A stretch of 39,211 bases of DNA from Bacillota bacterium. GTDB taxonomy: Bacteria; Bacillota; Sulfobacillia; Sulfobacillales; Sulfobacillaceae. The translations under genes and the position numbers were made by a program. The notes under the pieces were generated by a model. That model was not told the origin of the DNA and ran no database searches. It saw only the letters and a list, made by a program, of their open reading frames with translations. The DNA is taken from the NCBI GenBank assembly GCA_021797825.1, contig JAJZZA010000029.1:1-39211 (forward strand). Reading direction: 5' to 3'. Below are positions 14,640-23,594 of the stretch, piece by piece; positions within the stretch are counted from its first letter, which is position 1, and the number at the start of each line of letters is the position of its first letter.

Positions 14640-15830
14640 ATGGTGACATCGGCAGAGACCGGGGTGCGGGCATCGGTCATCCGTCCGCGTCCCTGGAAGA
14701 CGGGGATTTTTACCTTCGCCCACTTTTTAAACGATGCGTATCCCAACCTGTACCCAGCCTTGCTGCCGGTGCTGATGGTGGCGATGCACTTTTCTGTGGC
14801 GTTGGCGGGCCTCTTAAGCAGCGTCGCGGCCTTGACCACGCAACTGCTGCAACCCGTCATGGGGCTCTGGGCGGATCGGGTGGGAGGACGCGGGTTCGTG
14901 GTCGGCGGGCTGCTGGTCGGCAGCCTGGTGTCCGCCTTCGCCTTGGCCTTTTCCCCGTCTTATGCCGTGTTTGTCGTGGCGCTCTTGCTGGGCGGACTCG
15001 GTAATGCCGCCTTTCACCCCCATGCCTCGGCGCTGGTGGGGGATTGGTCGGGGGAGCGCAAGGGTTTTGCCATGAGCCTCTTTATGATTGGGGGCAACGT
15101 GGGTCGTGCGGTGGCGCCGGTGGCGGCGACGACCGCTTTTCTGCTGGTCGGGGGCCGCTCCGGACTTTGGATCTTGGCTCTGCCCGGCATTGCGATGGCT
15201 CTGGTGATGACGTTCGTGATGCGCCCGGCGCCGGCACCTCGAAGCCGCCCGGTGGCGATTTGGACGCCCGAATTTCGCCAGGGTCTTCGTCATGCGGGCA
15301 ACCTGCTAATCGTCGTCATGTTGCGAAATCTGGCCTCGATGGCCACGATGACGATGATTCCGATTTTGTGGCACACCCTGCATCGGCCGTTGGCCCAGTC
15401 CGCCGGCCTGCTGTTCGTGCTGTTTATGGTGGGGAGCCTGGGCAACATGGCTGGCGGGGCCATTTCGGATCGCATCGGGGCGAAACCCGTGCTCATCGGA
15501 TCGGCTCTCTTGTCGGGAGCGTTTCTGTGGATCTTCGTGCACGTGAGCGGTATCTTAAGTTGGGTCCTGATCGGGTTGTTGGGAGCCTCTCTGTATTCCA
15601 CCGGATCGGTGGTAATGGTTTACGGCCAGGCGTTGTTTCCTCAAAACAAAGGGATGGCTTCCGGGTTGACTTTGGGATTGGGCAACACGCTAGGAGCCTT
15701 GGCGGTCGGGTTGGTCGGCATCGTGGCCAAGTTCGTTGGCATCGTCACCGCGTTGGATTTGACGGCTTTCGCCGTGCTGTTGAGCATCCCGTTTTCGATG
15801 CGGCTCAACGAAGCCGGCCGGGCCGATTAA
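14640..15830 (+). CDS. MFS exporter of the fosmidomycin-resistance (Fsr) family
   Basis: This 396-residue protein should have 12 membrane helices and export small toxic compounds by proton antiport. Family marks are FAHFLNDAYPNLYPALLPVLM in helix 1, AALTTQLLQPVMGLWADRVGGR in the helix 2-3 loop, and GNAAFHPHASALVGDWSGERKG in helices 4-5, where the FHP motif is typical of Fsr members. A long central loop after FVMRPAPAPRSRP separates the halves. The start ATG follows GGAGATGGG. The promoter overlaps an elaborate palindrome, so expression is probably inducible. It is convergent with the O-antigen-ligase-like gene. The substrate may not be fosmidomycin; related proteins export several drugs. Confidence 0.9.
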   Translation: MVTSAETGVRASVIRPRPWKTGIFTFAHFLNDAYPNLYPALLPVLMVAMHFSVALAGLLSSVAALTTQLLQPVMGLWADRVGGRGFVVGGLLVGSLVSAFALAFSPSYAVFVVALLLGGLGNAAFHPHASALVGDWSGERKGFAMSLFMIGGNVGRAVAPVAATTAFLLVGGRSGLWILALPGIAMALVMTFVMRPAPAPRSRPVAIWTPEFRQGLRHAGNLLIVVMLRNLASMATMTMIPILWHTLHRPLAQSAGLLFVLFMVGSLGNMAGGAISDRIGAKPVLIGSALLSGAFLWIFVHVSGILSWVLIGLLGASLYSTGSVVMVYGQALFPQNKGMASGLTLGLGNTLGALAVGLVGIVAKFVGIVTALDLTAFAVLLSIPFSMRLNEAGRAD

Positions 15831-15838
15831 ACGCTATC

Positions 15839-15877
15839 GCGGGGGGACGGGACCGGCACGACGGGCCCGTCTCCCGC
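15839..15877. terminator. GC-rich hairpin between convergent genes
   Basis: GCGGGGGGACGGG (15839-15851) pairs with CCCGTCTCCCGC (15866-15877) with one wobble and one bulged G. It is the only structure in the 51-base gap between the two converging genes and may serve both. No T-tract is present on either strand. Confidence 0.45.
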
Positions 15878-15881
15878 GGCG

Positions 15882-17231
15882 TCACCTGGGAACGGCCTTC
15901 GGGCTCGCGGGCGACGACGGGGTGCGTGGGGCGATGGCGTCCGCGACCACCGCGCCGACGACGATGCCGTATACGACCCACATCACGTGAAAGCCGATCA
16001 TGACGCTGGACGGAGAGAGGCTTCCGACCAAGAATCCGGTGAGGGCCGTGGCTGCGGCGGCTCCGAGATAGCGGAGAAAGGGATCGCCGGCGCGTCGGCT
16101 CAAGCGAAACGCGGCAACCAGCAGGAGCAGATACCAGACCAGATAGAGCGCCAAACCGATCCAGCCAAAATCGATGCCGTTTTCGAGCCACATGTTGTGG
16201 GCATCAATGACACCATAGGTGTTGTAGGGAGAGGGATGATGAAGCCAATAGGCGTACCACCGTTCCGCTCCCCGCGGGCCCAGCCCGAAGGGATGCTGCC
16301 GCATAGCCTCGAGACCGCTTTGCAAAAGGGCCATGCGGATGGAAAGCGAGGTTGGCTTGGCGTCAGGGGATGGCAGGTGAAAGCGCGTGAAAATGTCGGC
16401 CAGGTGCTGAACTTTTTTCAGCGCGAAGGGGAGCGGGGCGTTGGCGGGCAAGGCATGCAGCATCAGCACGCCAGCGGCCAGGATGGTGACTCCTCCAGCC
16501 AACAGGGCCCATCCCCAGCGACGCAACCGGGACGGGATAACGGCCGGCATCACGGCCAGATCCACCAACAAAGCCAGTTCTCCGCCGCGACTGCCGGTCT
16601 TGTACAAGAGATACAACAACGGTAGAACCAAGAGCGCCACGACCAGCGCCGTGCGCCGTTTGGGGCTGACCATCAGCCAAAGTCCGACAAATGGGAGAAT
16701 CAAGGCGATGGCCGCCCCGAGACTGTTGGCGTCGAAGTAGAAGGTGGTGGGGATGAATCCGTTGGACCGGGCGGCTCCCAGATGAAGGCCGGTGGCGGTT
16801 TCCCAAAGGCCAACGGCGATCGTGGCGGTTACGTAAAGTCCCACGGCTAGGATTACCGTCGTCCGGAACGCGGTGCGGTTCCAGCCCAAGGTCCAAAGCG
16901 CGAGGACCAGCGCATAGCCTCCGATCTGCGACCAGAGGTAATATTCGTCGTAGTAGATGCGGGGGCTAAAGGCAAGAAACGTGGCGACCGCCACCCCTAG
17001 CCAAGCCGTTAGCACTGCCAGCGGGAGCCACCCCGGCCGCCGTCCGCGCCACAGCGCCCAAGCGGTCAGAAGAGGCAATGCCACCACCAGCGGACGGGCC
17101 AGAACGCTGAATATGGAATGGCCCTGCATGCCGGGGAGGGCCGTATAGCCTTCAAACAACGATGTCACGACAAAGACCGCCAGCACGGCGAACCACATGT
17201 TTCGACCTGTTGCTGATCGCCCCACACGCAT
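15882..17231 (-). CDS. O-antigen ligase/polymerase-like membrane protein (Wzy_C family)
   Basis: This 449-residue polytopic protein has about 10-12 hydrophobic segments. The DAHNMWLENGIDFGWIGLALY block matches the conserved extracytoplasmic loop of the Wzy_C/O-antigen-ligase family, with its His-Asn pair. A large outside loop between residues about 270 and 350 (FALKKVQHLADIFTRFHLP to GLGPRGAERWYAYWL) is typical. In Gram-positives such proteins join or polymerise cell-wall glycans (TuaE-like) or exopolysaccharide. The ATG at 17231 follows GATAGGGGG. No other polysaccharide gene is adjacent; the GT4 gene lies 8 kb away. The substrate is unknown. Confidence 0.85.
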   Translation of the reverse strand: MRVGRSATGRNMWFAVLAVFVVTSLFEGYTALPGMQGHSIFSVLARPLVVALPLLTAWALWRGRRPGWLPLAVLTAWLGVAVATFLAFSPRIYYDEYYLWSQIGGYALVLALWTLGWNRTAFRTTVILAVGLYVTATIAVGLWETATGLHLGAARSNGFIPTTFYFDANSLGAAIALILPFVGLWLMVSPKRRTALVVALLVLPLLYLLYKTGSRGGELALLVDLAVMPAVIPSRLRRWGWALLAGGVTILAAGVLMLHALPANAPLPFALKKVQHLADIFTRFHLPSPDAKPTSLSIRMALLQSGLEAMRQHPFGLGPRGAERWYAYWLHHPSPYNTYGVIDAHNMWLENGIDFGWIGLALYLVWYLLLLVAAFRLSRRAGDPFLRYLGAAAATALTGFLVGSLSPSSVMIGFHVMWVVYGIVVGAVVADAIAPRTPSSPASPKAVPR

Positions 17232-17490
17232 CCCCCTATCATCCTTTTCATCTTACCGTCTTTGACAACCAAACGCCAGGGGCGACGCCATGGTATCATG
17301 ACGTCAACCGGTCACTTGGAAGGACGCGGGCAATGTCTGCCGGGGCAAATGCGGTGCCCCCACGCCTTTTGGGCGGGAAGGCGAGCCGTCGGCCTGGAAT
17401 TGAGCTGAGCGACGGGAAGGGAGCCGCGGGCAGAGTTCGGGGAGGGTTCAACCATGACGCTCGTGGCCGGGAGCGGAGAGGGGTGTGGCA

Positions 17491-19269
17491 ATGACAACGG
17501 CCGTGGATCGATACTTGCGCGTGCGACAGGCGTTTGGACCCAGTTTTCGCGGGGATCGGCCGGAAGTGTTGTTTCTCATGAACCTGACCGGCACCGTGCA
17601 AGTTTACGCCATGGACTTAAACGGGGGATGGCCGGATATGGTGACCGAGTTGTCCGACCGCGCCACGGCGGTTCACGCGTCGCCGCGCGGGTCGGCACTG
17701 GTGGTGGCGACCGATGTCGAGGGCAACGAGCGGCACGGGTTCTTGGTCTTGGCCGACCGTGACCGGGAACCGCAATGGCTGACATCCGAAAATGATGCGA
17801 TTCACGAATTTGGGGCCTTTCATCCCGATGGCGAGCACATCGCCTATACCGCCAACATCCGCAATGGGCGGGATTTCGACTTGTACCTGCAACCTATCGA
17901 GCCGGGATCGCCGGCCCAACGGTTGCTATCCCTAGACGGGACCTGGCATGTGGAGGGGTTTCGCCCGGATGGGAAAGGCATCCTGTTGCGGGCAGAGCTG
18001 TCGAATGCCGACCAATACTTGACGCTGTTTGACCTCGCTACCGGCCAACTCGAGCGATTGACGCCCGAAGGCGCCTCGGATGCGTACCAGGAACCGGGGT
18101 TCGATTATCAGGGCAAGATTTGCACGCTCACCAACTATGGGCGCGAATGGCTGGGTGTGGCCAGACTTCAGCCCAACGGACAGTTGGAGTGGGGGTATGC
18201 GCCGGATGCGGACTGCGAACACTTGGCGCTGTCGCCGACCCAGAGCCTGTGGGCGGTTGTCGTCAATCGCCAGGGATTTTCCGAACTGCACCTATTTGAC
18301 CCGGAACGCGGGCGCGACCAAGTGGTGCAAGGGCTCGGTCCGGGCGTGATTGGCGACGTGGTGTTTTCGCCGGACGGCCGCTGGCTGGCCTTGACTTTTC
18401 ACGGACCTGACGCCAACCTGAACGTCTGGTTGGTATCGGTTTGGGACGCTTTGGCCCGTCCGCTGACGCACGCGCCGTGGAACGGCGTCGATCCGCGACG
18501 CTTGGTGCGGCCGGTGCTTGACCGCTATCCCAGTTTTGACGGGCGGGAGATTCCGGTGTGGGTCTATTATCCCAAACCCGCGCGGGATCCGGCTCCGGTG
18601 GTGGTCTCCATTCATGGCGGCCCCGAGTGGCAAGAAAGGCCGGGCTTCAATCCGGTGTACCAGATGCTGCTGTCGCGCGGATATGCCGTGGTGGCGCCCA
18701 ATGTTCGCGGGAGTACCGGTTATGGCCGCACCTATTGTCACTTGGACGATCGGGATCAGCGCGGGGATGCCATCCGGGATCTCGGTGCCTTGGCGGCATG
18801 GATCGGATTGCAGCCGCAGTTGGACGCCGACCGCATTGCCTTGATGGGCGGATCCTATGGCGGCTATATGGTCTTGGCGGGTTTGACGTGGTTTCCGCAC
18901 GCCTTTCGGGCAGGAATCGAAATCGCCGGGATCGCCAATCTCGAGACGTTTCTGGAAGAGACCGGGCCCTGGCGGCGTCATCTGCGGGAGGCGGAATACG
19001 GGTATCTGGACACGGACCGCGAAAGCTTGCGGAACTTGTCGCCGATTTACCAGTTTGACCGTATCGTCGCCCCCTTGATGGTGGTGCATGGAAGCAACGA
19101 CCCAAGGGTTCCGATACGCGAAGCCGAGCAAATCGTGGCGGCCCTGGCGGCCCGCCGCCGAACCGTCATCTATCTTCGATATGACAATGAAGGACATGGG
19201 GTTTCCCGTATTGAAAACCGTTTGGATCTGTATCCACGGATTTTGAGTTTTCTGCAACGGCATTTGTAA
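17491..19269 (+). CDS. S9-family peptidase (prolyl oligopeptidase/acylaminoacyl-peptidase type)
   Basis: This 592-residue serine peptidase has an N-terminal beta-propeller (residues about 25-340, with repeated FHPDGEHIAYTA- and FSPDGRWLALTF-like blades) and a C-terminal alpha/beta hydrolase domain. The catalytic triad can be placed: Ser455 in GGSYGGY, Asp537 in HGSNDPRVP and His569 in EGHGVS. The oxyanion segment SIHGGPEWQERPGF and NVRGSTGYGRTY are intact. There is no signal peptide, so it acts in the cytosol, trimming short peptides or removing N-acyl residues. I chose ATG 17491, nine bases after GGAGAGG; GTG at 17485 is too close to it. It appears monocistronic. Confidence 0.94.
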   Translation: MTTAVDRYLRVRQAFGPSFRGDRPEVLFLMNLTGTVQVYAMDLNGGWPDMVTELSDRATAVHASPRGSALVVATDVEGNERHGFLVLADRDREPQWLTSENDAIHEFGAFHPDGEHIAYTANIRNGRDFDLYLQPIEPGSPAQRLLSLDGTWHVEGFRPDGKGILLRAELSNADQYLTLFDLATGQLERLTPEGASDAYQEPGFDYQGKICTLTNYGREWLGVARLQPNGQLEWGYAPDADCEHLALSPTQSLWAVVVNRQGFSELHLFDPERGRDQVVQGLGPGVIGDVVFSPDGRWLALTFHGPDANLNVWLVSVWDALARPLTHAPWNGVDPRRLVRPVLDRYPSFDGREIPVWVYYPKPARDPAPVVVSIHGGPEWQERPGFNPVYQMLLSRGYAVVAPNVRGSTGYGRTYCHLDDRDQRGDAIRDLGALAAWIGLQPQLDADRIALMGGSYGGYMVLAGLTWFPHAFRAGIEIAGIANLETFLEETGPWRRHLREAEYGYLDTDRESLRNLSPIYQFDRIVAPLMVVHGSNDPRVPIREAEQIVAALAARRRTVIYLRYDNEGHGVSRIENRLDLYPRILSFLQRHL

Positions 19270-19360
19270 CGGGAATCGCGGCCTCCCCTCCCCGATCGCG
19301 ACAAACCGCCGGGGGTGGCGGCGGTCGTCGATCCGGCTGCAGGCGTGTTTGCGGACGCAG

Positions 19361-19386
19361 GCAGATCCCGTTCTACCTGGATCTGC
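19361..19386 (+). terminator. Hairpin downstream of the S9 peptidase
   Basis: GCAGATCC (19361-19368) and GGATCTGC (19379-19386) form a perfect 8-bp stem with a 10-base loop. It lies in the convergent gap between the S9 peptidase and lutC. No T-run follows. Otherwise the 19270-19521 gap shows nothing. Confidence 0.35.
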
Positions 19387-19521
19387 TCGGACCGGCGAAG
19401 AGGCGGCGATCGGCCAACCCCCATCCTGCTGGCAGGAGGTGGACACCGCCCGATGTTTGGATGGCGGCGTGGGCTGTCGCGGGGCGCCGCGCGTGCCGGG
19501 AGGCGTACGTTGGGGGGGTGA

Positions 19522-20112
19522 CTAGGGCGGAACAACCAAGTCGCCGCAGGGTTGGTCTAAAATCAAAGGCCCCGCGCCCGCTCCCTCCCAGGCCAAAATC
19601 CAGGCCTCAATCTGGCGGGGACCGTGCATGCCCCGCACCAAGCGCCCCGCGATGTCCGCCGTCTGACTGGGCCCGGAAATCCAAGAAATGACGCGGGGCA
19701 GACGCTCCGGCCGCGCCTGGCGCACGTTCGCCAGGGCCGCCGCCCAATCCGCGGCGACGCGCGCCAAGGGGACCAGCGCCACGTGACGGGGAGGCAGGTT
19801 GGAGACCCACCGGGCCAATCCGTTGTCTTCGGCCAACATCAGGGTGCCGGTGCGACTGGCCAATTGGCTCACGCCGGTTACCCCCACTTTACTGGCTGCC
19901 AAGCGGTCCCGATCGCCCGGCTGGGCAATCCACCGGACGTGCGGACTTTGCCGCAAGAGCGGTAGCGTGACGGCGTCACACAGAACGGGGATGGGTTCTT
20001 CGGTTTCAGCGGCTAAAGCCGCCCAGGCCTCATGAAATGATTCCGGGGATGCGCACCAGGTGATGCCAAAGCCTTTTTTCTGCAGGGTCTCTGCCCACTC
20101 TGGACTATTCAT
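19522..20112 (-). CDS. lutC: LutC-like LUD-domain protein
   Basis: This 196-residue protein belongs to the LUD (lactate utilisation) family, subunit C of the iron-sulfur L-lactate oxidation complex. The KVGVTGVSQLASRTGTLML segment, then LARWVSNLPPRHVALVPLARV, and ISWISGPSQTADIAGRLVRGMHGPR are the family core, with a closing GAGPLILDQP-like tail. I chose the ATG at 20112 because AGGAGGGTGACC precedes it. It overlaps the end of the fused LutB-LutA gene by 8 bases, so translation is coupled. LutC contains no Fe-S motif; its precise role in the complex is not settled. Confidence 0.9.
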   Translation of the reverse strand: MNSPEWAETLQKKGFGITWCASPESFHEAWAALAAETEEPIPVLCDAVTLPLLRQSPHVRWIAQPGDRDRLAASKVGVTGVSQLASRTGTLMLAEDNGLARWVSNLPPRHVALVPLARVAADWAAALANVRQARPERLPRVISWISGPSQTADIAGRLVRGMHGPRQIEAWILAWEGAGAGPLILDQPCGDLVVPP

Positions 20113-22171
20113 TGCGGTCACCCTCCTGGCGGTAGGCATCCGCCAAGACTTCGGCGAGATGACGGACGGTCATGGCGCCGCGGCGCGCTTGCATGCCGGC
20201 GCGAAGTTGCATGAGGCACCCCGGGTTGGCCGTGATGAGCCATGCGGCGCCGGTTGTCAGCGCATCGTCAGCCTTGTCGCGGGCGAGTTGCCAGGCCAGG
20301 TCGGGGTGTTCCAAATTGAACGTGCCCGCCGACCCGCAACACGCCTCGCGCTCCACCAGGGGTTTTATCACCAAACCCGGAATGGCGGACAAAAGGTCGA
20401 CCGGCTCCCGCGAGATGCCCTGGGCATAGGCGAGATGGCATGGGTTATGATAGGTGGCGGTGACGTCGAGCCGTCCGTGTGGCGCCCGCAATCCGGTGCG
20501 GACCAAAAACTCCGAGAGATCAAAGACCCGTTCCGCCAGGTCGGCGCCCGCGTTGTCTTGTTGCACGATGCCGTGGGCGTACTCTTTAAGGAACGCGCCG
20601 CATCCCGCGGAATTGACCACAACCGGATCCGAACCCCGGAACGCCGCGCCGTTTTGAGCCGCCAGCCCCCCTACCGGTCCGGATTGTCCAGCGTGCCAGT
20701 GCAAGGCGCCGCAACAGACTTGTCCCGGAGGGACCGTCACGTCCCAGCCGTTTTGGTTCAAGACGTAAATCGTGTCCCGGTGAATGTTGCCATAAAGGGC
20801 GTCCATCACACAGCCCGCGAAAAAGAGCACGCGCCCGCGTCGTATGCTGGAGGGAGCCGGATAAATGACGCCGCGCCCGAGACTCGGCGCGGGCCCCGGG
20901 GCCGGAATAAAGTCGATGGCGCGCCGCCCGCGGCGTCGGAGGGCGCGGCCGAGGCCGATCCGCTCGCTGGCGAGCAGCGAGAGCCGGGCTAAGCGAAGCG
21001 CGCGCCGGGAAATGACGGCATGCAGCACCTGCCGGCGCACATAGGGCATGGCTGAGGAGCCGGCCCGCTGCCGCAAGCGGCTGGTGATGGCGGGCGTGTC
21101 AATGGCTACGGGACAGGCCGGGATGCAGCGTTGGCATCCCAGACACAAGTCCAGGCCATCGCGTACCGCCTGCTCGGGATGGCCGAGAACAAAGGTTTGC
21201 AAGACACCGATGCCCCCGATGCGCTCCCCTCCGTACTCTTCTCCAATCTCCGCAAAAACCGGGCAGACGTTGAGACAGCTGCCGCAGTTAATGCACATTA
21301 ACGGTTCCTGCTCGCGGGCGCTGAGGCGGCCGTCGTCGATAAGCACCACGTGGATTTCGGGGCCGGCCGCCAGGGCGGGTCCGGTCAGCACGGTGCAGTA
21401 ATTGCCAAAGTCCTGTCCGACGCCAAAAATCGAGGCGGCTTGAACCACCGAGAGGCCGTCTTCCAGGGTCGGCACCACTTTGGTTACCGCCGCCATCACA
21501 AAATGCACCGCGGGTAAACTGGAGACCGCCCGGATGTTCCCTTCGTTTTCCATCAGGACGATGGCCCCGTCAACGGTAACGGCATTGGCCCCGCTGATTC
21601 CCACGTTGGCATCCAGCAGGATCGGCCGCATATGCTGACGGGCGGCGGCGACCAACTCCTGTTCACTCTCGCCCAAATCGGGCTGACCAAAGGTCTTGCG
21701 GAAGGTGTCGCGGATAGCCTGCGGAGGAATGCTGATGGCGGGAGCCAGCACATGTCCGGAACGCCGTCCCATCAATTGATTGATGCGATCGCCGAGGTCG
21801 GTTTCCACCACCGTGTGGCCGGCGGCCAGCAACGCGTCGGGGAGGTGAATCTCCTTGGCCTGGTTGGATTTTGACTTGATGATCCGGCTGTTGGGCGAAA
21901 TGTGCTGCAAGACGTAGTCCCGGGCGGCTGCGGCGTCTCTGGCGACAAACACGTGAAACCCGTGCTGAGCCAGGTTGTCCACGGCCCGCGCGACCAGGTC
22001 GGGCAGATTCGCCAGGGCGGTCTCCTTCATCCGGCGCACGTCGCGCTGCAGGCCGGGGTACTGGGCCACCACCAGGGGTACTCGGCTGCGAATCGCAGAA
22101 ATGCCATTTCGGCGGGCTCTTCGCCCGGTTTCGTCGGCGAGTCCGCGCGCGATCTTGATTGAGGTGGACAT
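20105..22171 (-). CDS. Fused LutB-LutA iron-sulfur lactate oxidation protein
   Basis: One 688-residue protein joins what are usually two subunits. Residues about 60-285 form the LUD domain of LutB. Two ferredoxin-type 4Fe-4S motifs follow: Cys293/296/299/303 (CINCGSCLNVCP) and Cys343/346/349/353 (CLGCQRCIPACP). A basic linker (about 380-440) leads to a LutA/GlpC-like part with two CCG domains: AGCV, QVCCGALHWHAG (Cys486-487) and NSAGCG, then HNPCHLAYAQG and ACCGSAGTFN. The complex oxidises lactate to pyruvate and passes electrons on through Fe-S centres. The ATG follows AGGAGGAATT. It is the first gene of a two-gene minus-strand operon with lutC. I see no frameshift, so the fusion is genuine. 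A glycolate or other 2-hydroxyacid substrate is possible. Confidence 0.9.
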   Translation of the reverse strand: MSTSIKIARGLADETGRRARRNGISAIRSRVPLVVAQYPGLQRDVRRMKETALANLPDLVARAVDNLAQHGFHVFVARDAAAARDYVLQHISPNSRIIKSKSNQAKEIHLPDALLAAGHTVVETDLGDRINQLMGRRSGHVLAPAISIPPQAIRDTFRKTFGQPDLGESEQELVAAARQHMRPILLDANVGISGANAVTVDGAIVLMENEGNIRAVSSLPAVHFVMAAVTKVVPTLEDGLSVVQAASIFGVGQDFGNYCTVLTGPALAAGPEIHVVLIDDGRLSAREQEPLMCINCGSCLNVCPVFAEIGEEYGGERIGGIGVLQTFVLGHPEQAVRDGLDLCLGCQRCIPACPVAIDTPAITSRLRQRAGSSAMPYVRRQVLHAVISRRALRLARLSLLASERIGLGRALRRRGRRAIDFIPAPGPAPSLGRGVIYPAPSSIRRGRVLFFAGCVMDALYGNIHRDTIYVLNQNGWDVTVPPGQVCCGALHWHAGQSGPVGGLAAQNGAAFRGSDPVVVNSAGCGAFLKEYAHGIVQQDNAGADLAERVFDLSEFLVRTGLRAPHGRLDVTATYHNPCHLAYAQGISREPVDLLSAIPGLVIKPLVEREACCGSAGTFNLEHPDLAWQLARDKADDALTTGAAWLITANPGCLMQLRAGMQARRGAMTVRHLAEVLADAYRQEGDRNE

Positions 22172-22210
22172 AATTCCTCCTCTTCGTCTTCTGGCAGACG
22201 GCAGTAATGA

Positions 22211-22233
22211 CGTCTATATTCCCGGAACAGACG
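22211..22233. promoter_or_regulatory. Dyad upstream of the lut operon (candidate operator)
   Basis: CGTCT (22211-22215) and AGACG (22229-22233) flank the odd palindrome TTCCCGGAA (22219-22227), giving two nearly concentric dyads about 40-60 bases before the lut start. Lactate operons are often under a GntR or LacI repressor; no such gene is adjacent. Confidence 0.4.
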
Positions 22234-22895
22234 ACAAATTCCTTCCCGTGATCATATCCCAATCGCCGTCAAGCCGGGATCTTTTGCGCAGAGTGGCGAT
22301 GAACCGGCTTAAACCTTCGATAATGGGGCCAAGACGGTGCCGGAGCCTTGGTCTACCAGTGCGTCCGCGATGGCGTTATCAGAGCCGGGCGCTCGCTCGC
22401 GGCTGCTTTGAGCAATTTTCCAGCAGCGGTCCAGCGCAACGGTCGGCTAGCTGGTCATGGCCCTCTGCGACGTCTGCGAAGGGGGGCCAGAAGGGTTTTC
22501 CGCCTGTCGCCAGCAGGCGCCTTGGCCGGAGGCGGCAGCCTACGCTCCGGATTTCCCCGTCCACGGATCGACCCCCCCGGCTTTAAGCACGCCCAAGGAC
22601 CGCGGGCCGGGTATGAAACGCGGCATGGGAGCCGGGAAAAGTCCGGCGCAGGCCTGGCCAGGGGGATGGGCATGATTGGCGCCGAGGGGTTTGGGCAACC
22701 GCAGGCGGATTGCGGCGGCATCCGGTCACGGCCCTCGTGGCCCACGGCGGTTAGCGGCTGATTCCGGCGCATTTCGCGGCAAATCGCGTGGGCGGCCGTG
22801 CGGATTCGCTTCCCGGCGGATGGTGGCGAAGTCTCTTCCCTGGGCCTGGTGTATCTGACGGCCAGAATCGCTACAATAGGGACGAGGTGACAGTG
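22234..22895. other. Long intergenic region between divergent units
   Basis: About 660 bases carry no supported gene. The minus-strand side holds the lut promoter region, which I cannot define well. The plus-strand side ends with CTACAATA (-10 at 22872-22877) before the DUF2892 gene. A segment near 22610-22680 has GGAAAAGTCCGGCGCAGG, which superficially recalls conserved blocks of structured RNAs, but no complete family could be matched. Confidence 0.45.
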
Positions 22896-23138
22896 ATGTA
22901 CGTTTGTGGAGGACGCGGCGACGGGGTGCGACTGATGGGCGGGCTGTTTGTGCTGGCCGGCGTGTTGCTGAGTTTCGCCAGCCGCTGGTTTCTGTTGTTG
23001 GCGGTGCTCCCGGCCGTCATGGGGATTTTATCGTTTTTTACCGGGTTTTGCCCGTCGGAGATGGTTATGCAGCGGTTGGGCGTGCCGAAGCGGGATCTCG
23101 TTCCGCTGTTTCCCGCGCCGCCCAAACCGAAACCGTAG
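22896..23138 (+). CDS. Small membrane protein, DUF2892 family
   Basis: This 80-residue protein has an N-terminal arginine-containing segment, two adjacent membrane helices (about residues 14-28 and 30-46) and the FFTGFCPSEMVMQRLG end typical of DUF2892, where the Cys-Pro follows the second helix. Proteins of this family often accompany or are fused to rhodanese domains, and the cysteine may be a sulfur or redox site. The ATG lies five bases after GAGGTGA; a GTG codon just upstream is too close. A CTACAATA -10-like element lies about 20 bases upstream. A hairpin separates it from the HIT gene. Confidence 0.8.
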   Translation: MYVCGGRGDGVRLMGGLFVLAGVLLSFASRWFLLLAVLPAVMGILSFFTGFCPSEMVMQRLGVPKRDLVPLFPAPPKPKP

Positions 23139-23141
23139 CGC

Positions 23142-23164
23142 ACGGGGGCCAGGCTCGCCCCCGT
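23142..23164 (+). terminator. Hairpin after the DUF2892 gene
   Basis: ACGGGGGC (23142-23149) and GCCCCCGT (23157-23164) form a perfect 8-bp stem with a seven-base loop, followed by only three T's in all. It may be a weak terminator or attenuator, since the HIT gene starts 28 bases later without an obvious promoter. Confidence 0.5.
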
Positions 23165-23192
23165 TTCCGGCGCGATGAGAGGGGGCAAGCGG

Positions 23193-23588
23193 ATGCCGTC
23201 GGTGTTTAGCCGGATTGTGGCCCGGGAGTTGCCCAGTCACGGGGTGTATGAGGATGAGGCGGTCTATGCATTTTTGGATATCAATCCCGTAGCGGCCGGG
23301 CACACGATGGTCATTCCCAAGGTCGAGGTTGACGAGTTTTTTGCACTCGATCCCCTGATCCTGGCCCACCTGATGAAAGTGGCTCAGCCCATCGCGGCGG
23401 CGATCAAGCGGGTTACCGGGGTGGCCAGAATTGGAGCGGTGGTGGCGGGATTCGATGTGCCGCACGCCCATCTGCACCTGATTCCGGTGAATAGCCTGGC
23501 CGACCTGGACTTTCGCCGCGCACGCGCCGCAAAACAGGAGGAACTGAGGGAAATGGCCGACAATATTCGTCGCGCCTTGGCCGAATGA
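23193..23588 (+). CDS. HIT-family nucleotide hydrolase/transferase
   Basis: This 131-residue protein carries the histidine triad HAHLHL (His91, His93, His95) after FDVP, and the family N-terminus VFSRIVARELPSHGVYEDEAVYAFLDI. The GHTMVIPKVEVDEFFAL strand is typical of Hint-like members, which hydrolyse nucleoside phosphoramidates or adenylated substrates. The ATG at 23193 lies seven bases after GAGAGGGGG; an ATG at 23175 overlaps that ribosome site and is rejected. It is followed six bases later by an exporter gene. The physiological substrate of bacterial HIT proteins is often unknown. Confidence 0.93.
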   Translation: MPSVFSRIVARELPSHGVYEDEAVYAFLDINPVAAGHTMVIPKVEVDEFFALDPLILAHLMKVAQPIAAAIKRVTGVARIGAVVAGFDVPHAHLHLIPVNSLADLDFRRARAAKQEELREMADNIRRALAE

Positions 23589-23594
23589 ACGCAC

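Noticed and set aside
18292-19446. Long minus-strand open frame opposite the S9 peptidase
   Set aside because: It is the antisense shadow of a gene with a complete catalytic triad and beta-propeller; low complexity His/Gln/Arg composition.
22600-22700. Segment resembling RNase P RNA or a cobalamin riboswitch (GGAAAAGTCCGGCGCAGG with nearby GGCCAGGGGG)
   Set aside because: Only one short block is similar. The other conserved regions of RNase P RNA are absent in the available length, no cobalamin box follows, and the downstream DUF2892 gene does not fit.
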